The notes: a model not told the origin generated them from the letters alone. Positions 10,446 through 21,625 are shown, numbered from the stretch's first letter. The stretch: DNA of 64,000 nt from Aedes albopictus (GCF_035046485.1 NC_085137.1:256206733-256270732); one strand, 5' to 3'. Made by a program: numbers and translations.

Positions 10446-12327
10446 TTTAAGCAACGCGCGCATTTAAGCAACGCGCGCCGATGGTAGTAAGACGGTAGGA
10501 TTCGAACTTGTCATCAATAATGCGGGCTTTGTAAAAACTTAAGTATGCCAGCAAGTTTTTTACGAAGTATTGATTCCTACCAGTTTTCGTTTTAAAATCG
10601 TGTTACAAACTTTTACATATGTATTTATACTTTTCATGTGTGTGTAATTATGTGTCATGGTTCTGTTGTTTTCACTAAATATCTTCCGTTTGTGATCATC
10701 ATGTTAATGGCGTGAACAGGCGTGAACGAATAAACATTCCAAATGATTTAAGGGTGCCGAATACGTCGTAGCGCGTTTTTCAGCGGTTTTCTTAAATTTT
10801 GTTGCATTTGCGGATTCGCGTCGGTTCAGAGTTCGAATTGTCCGCGTCGTCGTCGTCGGTTTGTTTTTTTTTGTTTGTGCCCGTCATCGTTCTCCAGACG
10901 TTCTCCGATTCAGTGCAATTGGCGGTGGTGATGCCAGTCAGTTGCAAATAGCTGCTTCTGTCCGCGTTAATTAGGAGCACATAATCATTGAACACAGAGG
11001 TGGATATTTATCGGTGAGTTCGTTCCGTATTAAAATAATTCAACGTGCTATATTAAGCTAGAACATATTTTTCATGCATTTATCCAACAAATATTGAGAG
11101 GTTCGTCACTCCATGTGTCGGCACAAGTACCAGAGAAATACATATATTTCTTCCATTTGTTTTGCATTGACAAAACAGTATGAATGGTTCGTCATTTCCA
11201 GTGTCGACATGTGTAATATTTTAGTTAAAATGAAAACAAGTAGCTTGGTTTAATTGAGGTTGCATTTTTCACATCACTTACCAAAGTGACTCCAGAACAT
11301 GTGACTTTTCCCCCACCCCACTTACAAAAATCCTGCTTTGTTGTGCATGCACCGCTCCTGTGAGGGGTGAGTATGGCAGCTAATCGATCGCGTTCGCCAT
11401 TGTCTCGCGTGAAAATCAAAGCAATAGATGCACGGGTGTTTGGTGTTCAGTATTGTGTTGTTCTTTGCTGTGCATGCGAGTGCCTAAAAATTCTTAAACC
11501 TTCTTAGCGATAGGTCGACGGGTGCATGAGTGAATGATTGACGATCGGTGAGCTAGTTTCTTGTTTTTCTTTGAAAAACGCAGTAAATGTATCTTTTAGT
11601 TTAAAATCATCCTTTTTATGTTTACTCAGCAAGAACTGCAAAGTTCGTCACTTCAATTGTCGGCCAATTTTTTATTAACTTTATTTAACTTTAATTAAAT
11701 TCTCCTGTACTTTTGTACAGTCCGCCACCATACGGTGCTGGCCACACTGATTTGATCCGTTATTATGTCAGCATTTTGCCTAAGTTTGTGCGGTCCGTCA
11801 CTGTTAGTGTCGGCACATTGTTTTGTTTCAATATATCGATTTCATGGCAAGTAGCGTATTGGTTCACCAGTCCTCCCAATTGCGAGGTGACGCAAAATCT
11901 TTTTCATTTCATAAATTTTCATGGTCTCACCATTCTTCCAAATTGTGAGGTGACACATTTGTGTGTATACTGTACGGTTGCATGGATCGCATCGCTTACC
12001 AAAGTGTATCCTTGATCTATGCAACTATCAATCCCTCCCTACTAACAAAACTCCTTCTCGTGACAACTGTGGAGGGTCCAGTAGTACATACAACCTCTAG
12101 TAGCAACGGTTGTCGAACTAACATTCCTTCCCTTCCCCGGTAGACCGTAAGGACGTGGCCAGCGCCGTTATTGACCCAATGAAGTTTGAGCTCATGAAAC
12201 GTGTACATTGAGGATGGTGGCAAATCCCAAGCCCCAACCAATTGGTTCTCTGTGCAATTTCGCTAGCTCAGGTCAATCACGGAGTAGCAACTACGAAGTG
12301 TACGGTCACCAATGCTCATGCTCATGC
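10446..12327 (+). mobile_element. 1.88-kb retro-insertion with a 25-bp target duplication
   Basis: The same 25 bp (ttcagaatagcttcataact plus ttcca) stands immediately left (10,421-10,445) and right (12,328-12,352). The right end finishes in a short GCTCAT repeat, like the microsatellite tails of some LINEs. A long duplication plus a simple-repeat tail suggests target-primed reverse transcription on the plus strand. No ORF was found. Inside are four copies of a GTTCGTCAC-N8-GTGTCGGCA-like motif (11,101; 11,187; 11,643; 11,792), two copies of a CACC-N4-TCC-N-AATTG-GAGGTGAC motif (about 11,865 and 11,927), and a 3' part shared with 25,995-26,262. Confidence 0.6.
11990..12320 (+). repeat. 3' part of an interspersed retroelement, copy 1
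   Basis: This matches the reverse complement of 25,995-26,262 with scattered changes. Shared blocks in the same order include ccctactaacaaa, gtgacaa-ctgtgg, cattccttcc, ggacgt-gccaacgccg-like, gtacacattgag and ggttctctg. It forms the 3' portion of the 1.88-kb insertion. The second copy shows this is a mobile family and not unique DNA. Confidence 0.65.
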
Positions 12328-12652
12328 TTCAGAATAGCTTCATAACTTTCCAACCAAGGCTCCACAAAAATGTTAAAACAAAAAAAATACGGGAAGTCCT
12401 AGTGGCAATCGATTGTTTAGAAGCAATGATTTCAGCTAAGTGAGAAATACATTGCAAATTCTTAAAAAAATAAGACAAAACTAACTTTTTTCTAAACAAA
12501 TAAAAGTCTAAACTTATCTCTAGAAATCTACGAACTAGATGAGGTAGAAGTTTGAGATTATTCCGACGCTTAGAAGTTCCTGGTATGCAATTACAATGTA
12601 GTACCCAAATGATCAATTTCACCCCGCTGATCAATTTGACCCCGGTTTACGG

Positions 12653-13548
12653 TACTACCTATGGCGGATCACATGTCCCTCCAGCCATCTTCAAGTGTAG
12701 CTGTGCCAAGCTGCTCTTCCGTTGGTAGGGCCACTGCTAGCTACTTCGCGTAGTCTTGAGCCACTTCTACGATACGCAGCTGCTCGATGTTGAGCCGCGG
12801 CGTTGGACTTCGACGTGTGGTAATTACCGTCGAAAGTTTTAAACGCATGCATACAGCGACTATATCTATACTCGCACTGCGGAATGTGCGGACATTGGTT
12901 ATATCCGAGTAGAATTTACCGTCGATTAGAACGTGATCGATTTGGTTTTCTGTTTGATGGTCGGGTGATCTCCAGGTGGCTTTGTGGATATCTTTGCGGA
13001 GAAGAAGGTGCTTCAGACTACCAAAGTTTACGCATCGCTGGCCGTTATCATTCGATACGGCGTGCAGGCTTTTTCGCCCTATTACCGGCATGTACATTTT
13101 CTCCATTCCTAGCTGCGCGTTCAAGTCGCCGACAACGATTTTCACGTCACGCGGCGAGCAACCATCGTATGTTTGCTCTAACTGCGCATAGAACCCTTCT
13201 TTCTCGTCATCGGGTCTCCCTTCGTGTGGGCAGTGGACGTTGATGATGCTGTAGTTGAAGAAACGGCCCTTAACTCTCAACATGCACATCCTTGCGTTGA
13301 TCGGCTGCCACCCGATCACACGTTGTCGCATCTTGCCCAACACTATAAATCCTGTTCCCAGTTCATTGGTGGTGCCACAGCTTTGGTAGAAGGTAGCCGC
13401 TCGATGCCCGCTTTTCCACACTTTCTGTCCAGTCCAACAAAGTTCCTGCAACGCCACGATGTCGAAGTTGCGGGGATGTAGTTCATTGTAGATTATCCTG
13501 GCAAACCCTGCGAAACGAAGTGACTTACAATTCCGTGTTCCAAGTTTC
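12653..13548 (-). pseudogene. RTE LINE: AP-endonuclease domain
   Basis: The long minus-strand frame (12,741-13,457, extending upstream to about 13,548 with RFAGFARIIYNELHPRNFDI) gives the apurinic-type endonuclease of an RTE-clade LINE. Motifs in order are VALQELCWTG with the metal-binding Glu, INVHCPHEG, IVVGDLNAQLG with the catalytic Asp and Asn, and SPDHQTENQIDHVLI. The last catalytic motif, usually SDHYLV, reads ASIDIVAV, so its His is lost. In an active element this domain nicks the target to start reverse transcription. The frame ends at the TIR element at 12,652. The decay and lost residue mean it is dead. Confidence 0.85.
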
Positions 13549-13990
13549 TAATCGTAGGCCTTATTTCATCGCGTGGATCTTTGCCGATTTATCGAGTCGT
13601 ATTTTCTCCTGTGTTATTCACAATGGGGATTTTTACGGGTGGCTTATTAGGGCTACGCCAACACTCCTGTTTCACCGGAGGGCCATCGTGCCAGTTCGAC
13701 CTAACCAACACTGGGACTACCATGCTGGTGGGGCTTGGATCTAGCTGGGCATGATGCAGCTTTTTTTACTCAGCCGCTGGATGCCAGAATAGACGCTGTT
13801 TGAACCGCACTTCTTTGGTGAACGGAAACTCGAGACGTACTATCCTAATCTACCTAGCTGAAGTCAGAAGGACAGCAGTGTCCAGGCTGCACTACCAGCT
13901 AAGATCTCAACTTTTAGCTGGCAGTCTTTGTCATCGCATGAGGTAGGAATTTGTGAGGACCAGAACGCTCTCCTTTACGACTCACCGTTT
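13549..13990 (-). mobile_element. RTE LINE 5' region
   Basis: This lies directly upstream of the endonuclease frame on the minus strand and shows no open frame. I assign it to the RTE copy by position. The outer end is not marked by a duplication I could find, so the limit is approximate. Confidence 0.4.
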
Positions 13991-16900
13991 TGTAGCTCTG
14001 AAAATGTTACACTTCTAGCTTTTTGAAGACTTGACATACGAAGTTCGAACTTTTTTTCATCCACTGATCATAGCAGGATTTGGCTACTATTGGTCAAGAT
14101 TATAGTAAAAGTATAGAATCAATCGACCAATTGATAGCATCTTTAGTATTGAACAAATTGCAAAAAATCTTAGTGCAAAAATATGTTAATATTTCTCTCT
14201 ACGAGATGAGCTTTGAACAGTTCTTTGGTATCTCTTCTCATAGATATTTATAGTTACGTGAGAAATTTTCAAATGTTATATGGAGTGTAGAGCGTACACG
14301 TTGTTCGGAGTTTCCTTCTTTCTAAAAGCCCACCTTATTTGTTAACGGCCCCCAACCGCCATTCGGCAACACTTTAGTCCAAAAAGCAATACATCCATCT
14401 TACATGGCATACCTACGCAAGATCCGATGTCACTCGAAATTAAGTGATCTTCGCTCATTCAAAGTGAATGTCGTCCGTCCCAAGCCCACTGGATACCTAA
14501 CCTTTTCCTTTCATAATTTACGGTTATCGCCGAAGTAAAATCAGCGATTCATTAAAAGTGGGCCAGTGTTCCTGTCTTTTAATGGGATTTTTTTTTTATT
14601 TCGGGTAAAAGCTGTTCGGAGAGTAGTATAATTAATTGAAGCCGATCCGCAGCGTGCTCCGTCCCTCATTGGGCTCGAGAAGGGAAACCCAGAGAAAAAC
14701 TTGCGCAAAATGAAACAAAAACAAAAGCGGACAGGAAATCGGCATATCTGCCTGGGCTTTGGGCCCGAGTGGCGGTGGTTGGTGGTGATGCATGGTAATT
14801 ATCACAAAGCGAAACATAAATCATTGAAAACGAGGTGATTTCCAGCCGATCACGGCCGGCGCCTAGTTTCGTCATGGGGAGACAGACACCATCAGCCTTG
14901 GATTGGATGCTGAAAGAGTGGGCTGCCAAAATTCGATGAAGCGCCAAGTTGATTGGTCCGATTTGTTATTAGTTATCAGCTGCTAAGTCTGGGTCTGATA
15001 GCTGCCGATGGGGATGGAATTTCGGTAACTATTGGTAGGCGAAAAGTTTATTAATTATGTGCCCGTGGGAAAATTGAGGATTTTTAGGTCCGTTATACGA
15101 TCATCATTTTAATTGATTGAGTCGAATGGCTTCCTTAGTGCTGGGATGAGGCTTGGGTTATTTTTATGGATTAATTTAAATGACTTTCTAATTTTTTCGC
15201 TATAAACTTCTCTGAGGCTTTATATTCCCATGACCGTTTAGCTGTGTATTCTTATACAATGGATAGATACATATTTGAATTGGGATTGGGGACTACGAAG
15301 GTGATGATTTTGTTTGCGGTTTTCTGTGAGAAAGTGAAGGAGGGAAGATTTTTTGCTTTTTTTTTACTCATACTCCCATAAGAAACCCCGTAAGAAGAAA
15401 GAGTGTTTCCCGGCTCATCAACCTTCGTAGTCCCCAATTGTCATTTATTGCCGGATATTGTTTTCTGTGCATAGCATTTCCTTTCACTTCCGTGGAGTTA
15501 CCTGGTGTGTTGCGTAGCCTTTTTAGGATGCTTTAAGCATCAGTTTGAGTGGAACAACAACTCAATCTTCTTAATTTCCGTGTTCTCTCAAAATTGGCGA
15601 TTCTATTGATTTAAAAACGTATAATGCACGATGCTAATTATTTGTATTATTATATAGATGTGAGTATTTGAAAATACAAATAGCATAGACAAAACATTTT
15701 CATATTCTACTTAGGTTAATGGTTCGTCTTCATTTATGAAATGATATTTGATCACTAAAACACCCCTCATATCCATTAATTTTGAGCATCAAATGAAACC
15801 ACTCAAAATCTCATCAGTTAGCGGCAATTGTTTGCAAATTTTCAGTAGCGTTTCGTCGTCCACTTGACTTTTTTTCACACGCACCATTTGAGTAACCGTA
15901 ATTTTGAAACCGAAACCCTCGACTTGATTGTTCCAACCAGTGCAACCACAAGCACTAGTAGTGTCTGGGTCAAATGGTCATGACGCCATTTAGGCTCGGC
16001 CGGTCGATGGCAAAAGTGCAAAACTGGAGCTTTAATTAAAAGCTGAGCCATTCATTTGGCAAACCAGCTACCGACGAGGCGGACTCTCTCAGAGGCGGAG
16101 GCGTCCATCGTCGTAATCGCAATAATGGGAGGAACGCGCAGTTTAAACACTTTCCTTTGTTGAGGGGCCATCAATAAGGCACTTTTTTTTCGCGCGCTCT
16201 TTATTACGACCAGACGGGCCCCCCTAAGAGCCTCAGATGCGAAAACCCAATTGATGCTAAATTAACGCAAAGAAATGAAACAATTCCAGCGCGGACGGGA
16301 GATTCAAATGGAAGAAAATTGATCAGACGGAGAGGAAGCTGGCTGACTGGCTGGTTGGCGCTGCCTAACGACTGATTCGCAAAATGATGAGACCAAACCA
16401 GCTGGGGTAATGATGTAATGAGTTGTTTTTTGCTGCCCTGTGCTAGCAGTGCGTCAATCTGTGCACCTACCGACCGATATGCTTGCATATGCGTCAAAGG
16501 AGTGTGGCATTTTGCGTGATTTTTTTCACAGCCAATTTGTTAGGTTATGTGACCGACCATCACTCGTCGTAGGATTCGTTTCATTTGCTGAATTCAATTT
16601 TCCTGTAATTAGTTCCAATCCTGCATACTTATGTTCGAATATTTAATTAAGCATTTTGAGTGCTGGCGCCGGCGACGGACTCGTTTTGCACCTAAAGTGG
16701 GGTGGGTATGGGAACTACCGATTAGAGATATCACATAAGGCCTTTCATCTATTATTGAAAATCATAATCCTCACTCGATTATTATTTAAGAGCGCAATCT
16801 GAAGCATGATTTGCTAATCGTGGCCAATCAAGATAAGACGTAATTTTATTGTCCCGCCAGCCTGTCACGCTTTGCCGTTCGTAAGTGGATGGCTTGAGCG

Positions 16901-17190
16901 CCACTCCTAAAAGGAGACCACCCAACAGTTTGCAGGTTTGCCCGGTCTGAGACCCTTCGGGAGAATGGGTTAAAGCTTAGAACAGGGGGAAAGAAGCTGA
17001 CTGGCTGCGTTTAACAAGCCATCAATACCTTAGAAGTACCAAGTTCAAAAACCTTAAATGCTTGAAAGCCTAAATCAACTAGGTGAAGTTTTATCATCAT
17101 CGGCCTAGTCCGAAAGTCTTTTCATATCGAACTTTCGATTTTAGAGTCGCCAATGCATGCCATTGCAATGGTTGATATCGGGCCGACTTA
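13991..17190. other. Low-repeat non-coding region
   Basis: About 3.2 kb without a recognised gene. Base composition is more balanced than in the TE-dense parts, with many short homopolymers, and little of it recurs in the window. The only structured piece is the small inverted repeat at 15,285-15,438. It could be intronic or intergenic host DNA; I see nothing that decides which. Confidence 0.45.
15285..15438. mobile_element. Small MITE-like inverted repeat
   Basis: The sequence attggggactacgaaggt at the left is mirrored by accttcgtagtccccaat at the right, and the pairing continues into tgatga/tcatca. The 154-bp span has no coding potential. The ends suggest a MITE, but a target duplication is not evident. 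Confidence 0.5.
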
Positions 17191-17355
17191 GGCAGCGTAC
17201 ACAAATGACGTAACGTTATTGGGGGAGGGGGGAGTTCAGCTTAGCGTTACGATCCATACAAACAATGTTAGCTTTTCATACAAAAAGCGTTACATGGAGG
17301 AGGGAGGGGGTCTGAAATGACCAATTTTTGCGTTACGTAATTAGTGTACTATGCC
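17191..17355. mobile_element. PIF/Harbinger-like MITE, TSD TTA
   Basis: 165 bp between TTA duplications (17,188-17,190 and 17,356-17,358). The left end is GGCAGCGTACACAAATGACG and the right end reads GGCATAGTACACTAATTACG on the opposite strand. GGC tips with a three-base TTA duplication fit PIF/Harbinger elements. The interior has G-rich runs (gggggagggggg and gggaggggg) and no open frame. Confidence 0.75.
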
Positions 17356-17598
17356 TTACCCAGTCCAACAAATTCAAACTACAAAGAAACGATCACACAC
17401 TACATGAAAATCCCTCATAAGACACTAATCTATCGAATACAAAACTACATCAAGAAACGTTTGGGAATCACTGTATTACTTTATTGACGACATTACAAAT
17501 GTACCTACATGCTAAAAAAAACATATCGTATAGCTTTATTCAAAGGACGGATTGGTGTACACATATTTATGCGTCGATCGATCTACATGCTTGCCTAA

Positions 17599-17694
17599 GG
17601 GCCGATTTCTTCACCTCGGCTTAACGCGTAAGCCAGGCTTACCCATACAGTTAAACCTGGCTTAACGCCTAAGCCAGGGTGAAGAAATCGGCCC
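17599..17694. mobile_element. Very short PIF/Harbinger-like MITE, TSD TAA
   Basis: 96 bp with perfect 17-base ends, GGGCCGATTTCTTCACC and its inverse, between TAA duplications (17,596-17,598 and 17,695-17,697). The interior continues as an imperfect palindrome (ggcttaacgcg and taagccagg blocks). The TWA duplication and the G-rich tip fit PIF/Harbinger. It is close to the minimum size for such an element. Confidence 0.75.
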
Positions 17695-17820
17695 TAAGCC
17701 TATCTGTTTATTCCTTTTCCTACTACGTTCTACAATGCTCTAGTGTGTGTCTCCGTTCTTCTTCGCTATCGCACTAGTAATACACGGCAGCGTCGGCAAC
17801 GTTTCTCCTACAGCTGCGAG

Positions 17821-17957
17821 CAGACCCGTGCACAGAAAAGGCGACAAGGGAGGGGTTTTTCCTAGTTTTGGCAAAGGGCGGAAGGGCGCCTAGTGTACTG
17901 ATCATCAACAATGGGAGAGATTTAACCCCAAAAACCCCTCCCTTGTGGGCGGGCTTG
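17821..17957. mobile_element. hAT MITE, family 1 copy 1
   Basis: 137 bp flanked by an 8-bp duplication with one mismatch, GCTGCGAG (17,813-17,820) and GCTGCGAA (17,958-17,965). The ends are CAGACCCGTGCACAG and, inverted, CAAGCCCGCCCACAAGG. It shares its body (gcgcctagtgta, gggcggaagg-like) in reverse orientation with 25,415-25,554. CAG/CAA tips and 8-bp duplications are the hAT pattern. Confidence 0.8.
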
Positions 17958-18119
17958 GCTGCGAATGTGTGCGAATTCCTATTGGTGATTTACGGTTTCG
18001 GTGAGTGGCACGAAGTGGTTTCCAATCTCATTCACAGTACGGGTTATGGTATGTCTCATGCGCATGCACGACACAAACAATCAACATGCATGCTTGGTAC
18101 TTACAATATCTCGACCATG

Positions 18120-19580
18120 GATTTACGAGAGGGTTTGGTGGATTGCGTGGTGACCTCTTCAGGTACCTCCTGCACCAACGCCGCTCCTACTGCTCTATCT
18201 GATGCATCCAACTCTATCGTGAAGACTTTGCCGAAGTCCGGGATCCCCAAGATAGATGCCGAAGTCAAAATCGACTGGACATCACGGAAAGCTTCTTCGG
18301 CCTACCTGATTCAGTTGAATTTCTTGTTCTCCTTCGTAAGCAAGTCCGTTATTGGTGTCATTACCCTACTGTAGTCCTTGATAAATCGCTCGTAAAACCC
18401 TGGCAGGCCCATCAACCAACGGACGTCCTCTTGGGTTCTCGGCCTCGCGTAGTCCATAATTGTTTGGATTCGACTGCTAGCAATCGCTATTCCGTGCTCG
18501 TTCAACAGGTAGCCCAAGTACATCACTTGTTTCCGGCAAAAGTGTGACTTCCCCAGAGATATTGACAGGCCTGCCCGTTTCAGACATTCTCCTACAATCT
18601 TCAGCAGTCGTAGGTAGCGATGACTATGTCATCGAGGTACACTGCGATTCGAGGTCAAACCCCAGATCCCTGTCCATTACCCCGCGACGTAGTGAAAGGC
18701 GCGTTAATCACACCGAATAGTAGAACCTTCAAGTGCAACATCCCTTCTGAAGTCCTGAATACCGTATAGTTCCGACTCTCTTCCTTTAGCGGAATCTGCA
18801 TACTTCCATCCTTCAAGTCTATGCGGAGAAGTACTTAGCCTTCCCTAAACGCCGGAGATTGTCTTGCATATTTTTCATAGGTTAAGAGTCATTCATCGTC
18901 AACTTGTTGATCTTCCAGCAGTCCAGACAGACACGAACCTTCCCGTTCTTCTTCGGTACTGGTACCAGTGGGTTGGTCCACTCACTGTTGCATTCCTCGA
19001 TTGCATCCAGAGTCTTGAACCTTTCTACTTCCTTTTCTATCGCCTCTTGCATGTACGGTGAACACTTGTATATCACCGGATTACGTGGTTACGTACCTTC
19101 CTTCAGAACAATCTCGTACTTAATCAAGCCCGTTCTGTCTAACTTCCCCGCTGCTGTTAACTAGAATCCCTTTATCGACGTCTCTCGTCCACTGTCAAAT
19201 CGCGTTCCGTCTCGATAGTCTCAGGATCCGGTAAAGCTTCTGTTGGTCCTTCATACACGGGAATATCCAGCGTGTAAGCTTCTTCTTCCTGTGTTGCTCC
19301 CGGTAACTCGCCTGTAGGCTCTACGGCGAAACACTCGGTCGACTAGGAACCGTTCCTTCCCCAAATCAATTATTGGTTTGATTCCAAATGCGTCCCAGAA
19401 GTCCGTGCCTCGAATAATAGCCTGAAACACCTTCGTGACTGCCTTGCAGATGAATGGCATATTCGCGAAGCCCCAACAAGCGTAATTGGAACCATCTGCA
19501 CGGGGCCACGTGAAAGGGTGCTGGCTGCAACTTCAACCTAAAACTCTCAACGAATTCCACCGAATTCAAAATACTAATTC
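18120..19580 (-). pseudogene. Gypsy pol: protease, reverse transcriptase, start of RNase H
   Basis: In minus-strand order: a protease end (about 19,570-19,251) with IIRGTDFWDAFGIKPIIDLG; a reverse transcriptase start (19,076-18,882) with CNSEWTNPLVPVPKKNGKVR followed by VCLD; the catalytic box YLDDIVIAT at about 18,612-18,639; and the thumb/connection (18,526-18,311) with YLGYLLNEHGIAI, RLMGLPGFYERFIKDYSR-like and PITDLLTKENKKF. A short RNase H start (SDAS-like region) is recognisable to about 18,120. Frame changes between these blocks make it a pseudogene. Motif order and spacing are those of Ty3/Gypsy Pol, which copies element RNA to DNA inside cytoplasmic particles. Confidence 0.85.
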
Positions 19581-19584
19581 CTGC

Positions 19585-20132
19585 CCAGATAAAAATGACT
19601 CTGTCTCGAAATCGAAAATTTTCACCCTAATATGGGGACGTATGCTTGCCCTAATCCTAATGTGACACATGTCAAAATGGATCAAATGGTTGCTGGGAAA
19701 CTACCTTTCATACAGGGATGCGCAGTTCCCCTAGTTTGCTCCCCTTCCTAGGTTTCCCTGCAGTCCAGTTTCCGGAACGGCTACTGGTCTAGCGCAACGT
19801 TCACAAGACCTTATCGTTCTTCCAAGGTTCCCACACCCGTAACAGAGGATGTTTCGTGGTCTTGGACACTGTCGCCAACCATGATCTGTTTCTTGTCAGT
19901 TCCAACATATTGTTCCCGGTAGACCTGTACCGGTGCTCTGCTCCTGCTGATTCGGTTGTTGCTCTCGCTGAGCCGGCTCGTTGAACGATCGGATTTCCGG
20001 TGGTCTTCTCAGCTATTGTACTCTGAAGTGGTTTATCGTCGCTTCCTGTAGCTATTCGTCCTCGGTGTCTTTGGCGGCTTCTGTCTAATTGATGGACTAT
20101 CGAGATTTTTTACCTATAATGCTGCCGCATAT
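19585..20132 (-). pseudogene. Gypsy gag, downstream part
   Basis: The minus-strand reading continues from the segment at 21,626-21,790 once the short LTR element and one ATAT are removed (frame RRRQFDVIWDNMRQHYR across the junction). It runs toward the protease through low-complexity, Arg/Ser-rich sequence. It probably encoded the Gag C-terminal region; stops are present. The assignment depends on contiguity with pol. Confidence 0.5.
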
Positions 20133-20711
20133 TGTTACCAGTTTTATTTTTCTGTTGCATGTTCGATTTTAACTTGTGAATATTCTCACAATTTTAATGT
20201 GCATTTATAGGGTTCTTTCATCACTCAGGAGAAAAATAGCCCTAGCAACCAAAGCGGTTGCATACTTCCAGGTTATTTCGAGCGATAAATGACTGCAAGA
20301 CAGGCAAACGGTTCCTAGCACGGACATCAAAATGCAGCCGTCTTGCATTAAAACCCGATTCGGGATGGCCAAGTAGGATTAGTTTTCCTAGGCAAAATTA
20401 AGCTATGAACACATAACAAAGACTGTTAACAAGAATGCAGATCAGGCATACAAAACACAAACTCCAGGATGACTGATGGACCTAGAACAAATACGAAACC
20501 TCGTCATCCTGTGATCGTAAATTGTTACCCATTAGAGTAGCAGGCCAAATTTTATGTTTAGTGTTGTACCAAATTTATGTTTTATATGTGTCAAATTGTG
20601 AAGTCTTGAATTATTGAACATTCGTAGTGTTCTGTTTTATTTTTCACGACTGAGCGCCAAGTGAAAAATGAAATAGAGCATTTGTAAGGTTCCACGTAAT
20701 TTCACGTAACA
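20133..20711 (+). repeat. 5' LTR of the short LTR element
   Basis: 579 bp, TG...CA, nearly identical to 21,042-21,625. It contains the gttatttcgagcgataaatg block and ends ...ttcacgtaaca. Just before its end it contains gcgccaagtgaaaaat, which resembles the primer-site region gcgcccaactgaaaaac that follows the LTR. Confidence 0.88.
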
Positions 20712-20731
20712 TGGCGCCCAACTGAAAAACC
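20712..20731 (+). other. Putative tRNA primer-binding site
   Basis: TGGCGCCCAACTGAAAAACC starts at the first base after the 5' LTR. TGGCGCCCAAC resembles sites used with tRNA-Lys in Gypsy-type and retroviral elements. The last half departs from the usual consensus. Confidence 0.7.
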
Positions 20732-21041
20732 AACTGTGCTGTCCTTATAGTAACACAGGTATTGAAAATGCGATTGCTTATTTGTAGATTATTTTAGGTT
20801 AGTTAGATTGGCGTTAAAGATAGTCTCTTGATGATTTGTCACCTTAATTGGTGTGGCTTGAGCTTCTTTATTATTTTGATGCAGTTACCGTACCGTTACC
20901 GTTAAGTAAGAATAAGTCAGGTTAAGTTAGGCTAGAAGTTAATCAGCCTTTTCAATATCTTACCTACAAACAGCCTAACGAAATTTTTGTGGATGCATTG
21001 CAATCATCCACAAAAATTTCGTTCTCCGTTGGTGAAGGTTG

Positions 21042-21625
21042 TGTTACCAGTTTTATTTTTCTGTTGCATGTTCGATTAACTTGTAAATATTCTCACAATT
21101 TTAATGTTCATTTATAGGGTTCTTCCATCACTCAGAAGAAAAATAGCCCTAGCAACCAAAGCGGTTGCATACTTCCAGGTTATTTCGAGTGATAAATGAC
21201 TGCAAGACAGGCAAACGGTTCCTAGCACGGACATCAAAATGCAGCCGTCTTGCATTAAAACCCGATTCCCGATTCGGAATGGCCAAGTAGGATTAGTTTT
21301 CCTAGACAAAATTAAGCTTTGAACACAGAATAAAGACTGTTAACAAGAATGCAGATCAGGCATACAAAACACAAACTCCAGGATGACTGATGGACCTAGA
21401 ACAAATATGAAACCTCGTCATCCTGTGATCGTAAATTGTTACCCATTAGGGTAGCAGGCCAAATTTTATGTTTAGTGTTGTACCAAATTTATGTTTTATG
21501 TGTGTCAAATTGTGAAGTCTTGAATTATTGTACATTCGTAGTGTTCTGTTTTATTTTTCGCGGCTGGGCGCCAAGTGAAAAATAAAATAGAACAATTGTA
21601 GGGTTCTATGTTATTTCACGTAACA
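21042..21625 (+). repeat. 3' LTR of the short LTR element
   Basis: 584 bp, the direct copy of 20,133-20,711. It is followed at once by the ATAT duplication and then by Gypsy gag sequence. The base run before it is weak as a polypurine tract (ggtgaaggttg). Confidence 0.88.

Larger units (their letters stand above)
9965..12652. mobile_element. 2.69-kb TIR element (CCGTAATCCGGGGTC ends), TSD TA
   Basis: Terminal inverted repeats of about 25 bp begin CCGTAATCCGGGGTCAAATT at the left and CCGTAAACCGGGGTCAAATT on the opposite strand at the right, with one mismatch across the full repeat. TA flanks both ends (9963-9964 and 12,653-12,654). Without the retro-insertion at 10,446-12,327 the element is about 0.8 kb and non-coding. 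It interrupts the RTE frame between the endonuclease and the linker. A 213-bp relative with the same end pattern lies at 39,475-39,687. The TA duplication points to the Tc1/mariner/pogo group. Confidence 0.75.
20133..21625 (+). mobile_element. Complete short non-autonomous LTR retrotransposon (TRIM-like), TSD ATAT
   Basis: Two direct LTRs of 579 and 584 bp enclose only 330 bp. Both LTRs begin TGTTACCAG and end CACGTAACA. The 4-bp duplication ATAT is at 20,129-20,132 and 21,626-21,629. A primer-binding-site-like TGGCGCCCAAC follows the left LTR directly. The interior has no coding capacity, so the element must have used proteins of another element. LTRs differ by a modest number of changes and small indels, so the insertion is not brand new. 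It lies inside a Gypsy gag region. I call strand plus from the primer site. Confidence 0.88.

Noticed and set aside
12884..13243. 119-codon plus-strand frame
   Set aside because: It is the antisense shadow of the RTE endonuclease at 12,741-13,457.
17868..18374. 168-codon plus-strand frame
   Set aside because: It runs antisense to the Gypsy pol remnant and across the hAT MITE boundary, so it is not a unit.
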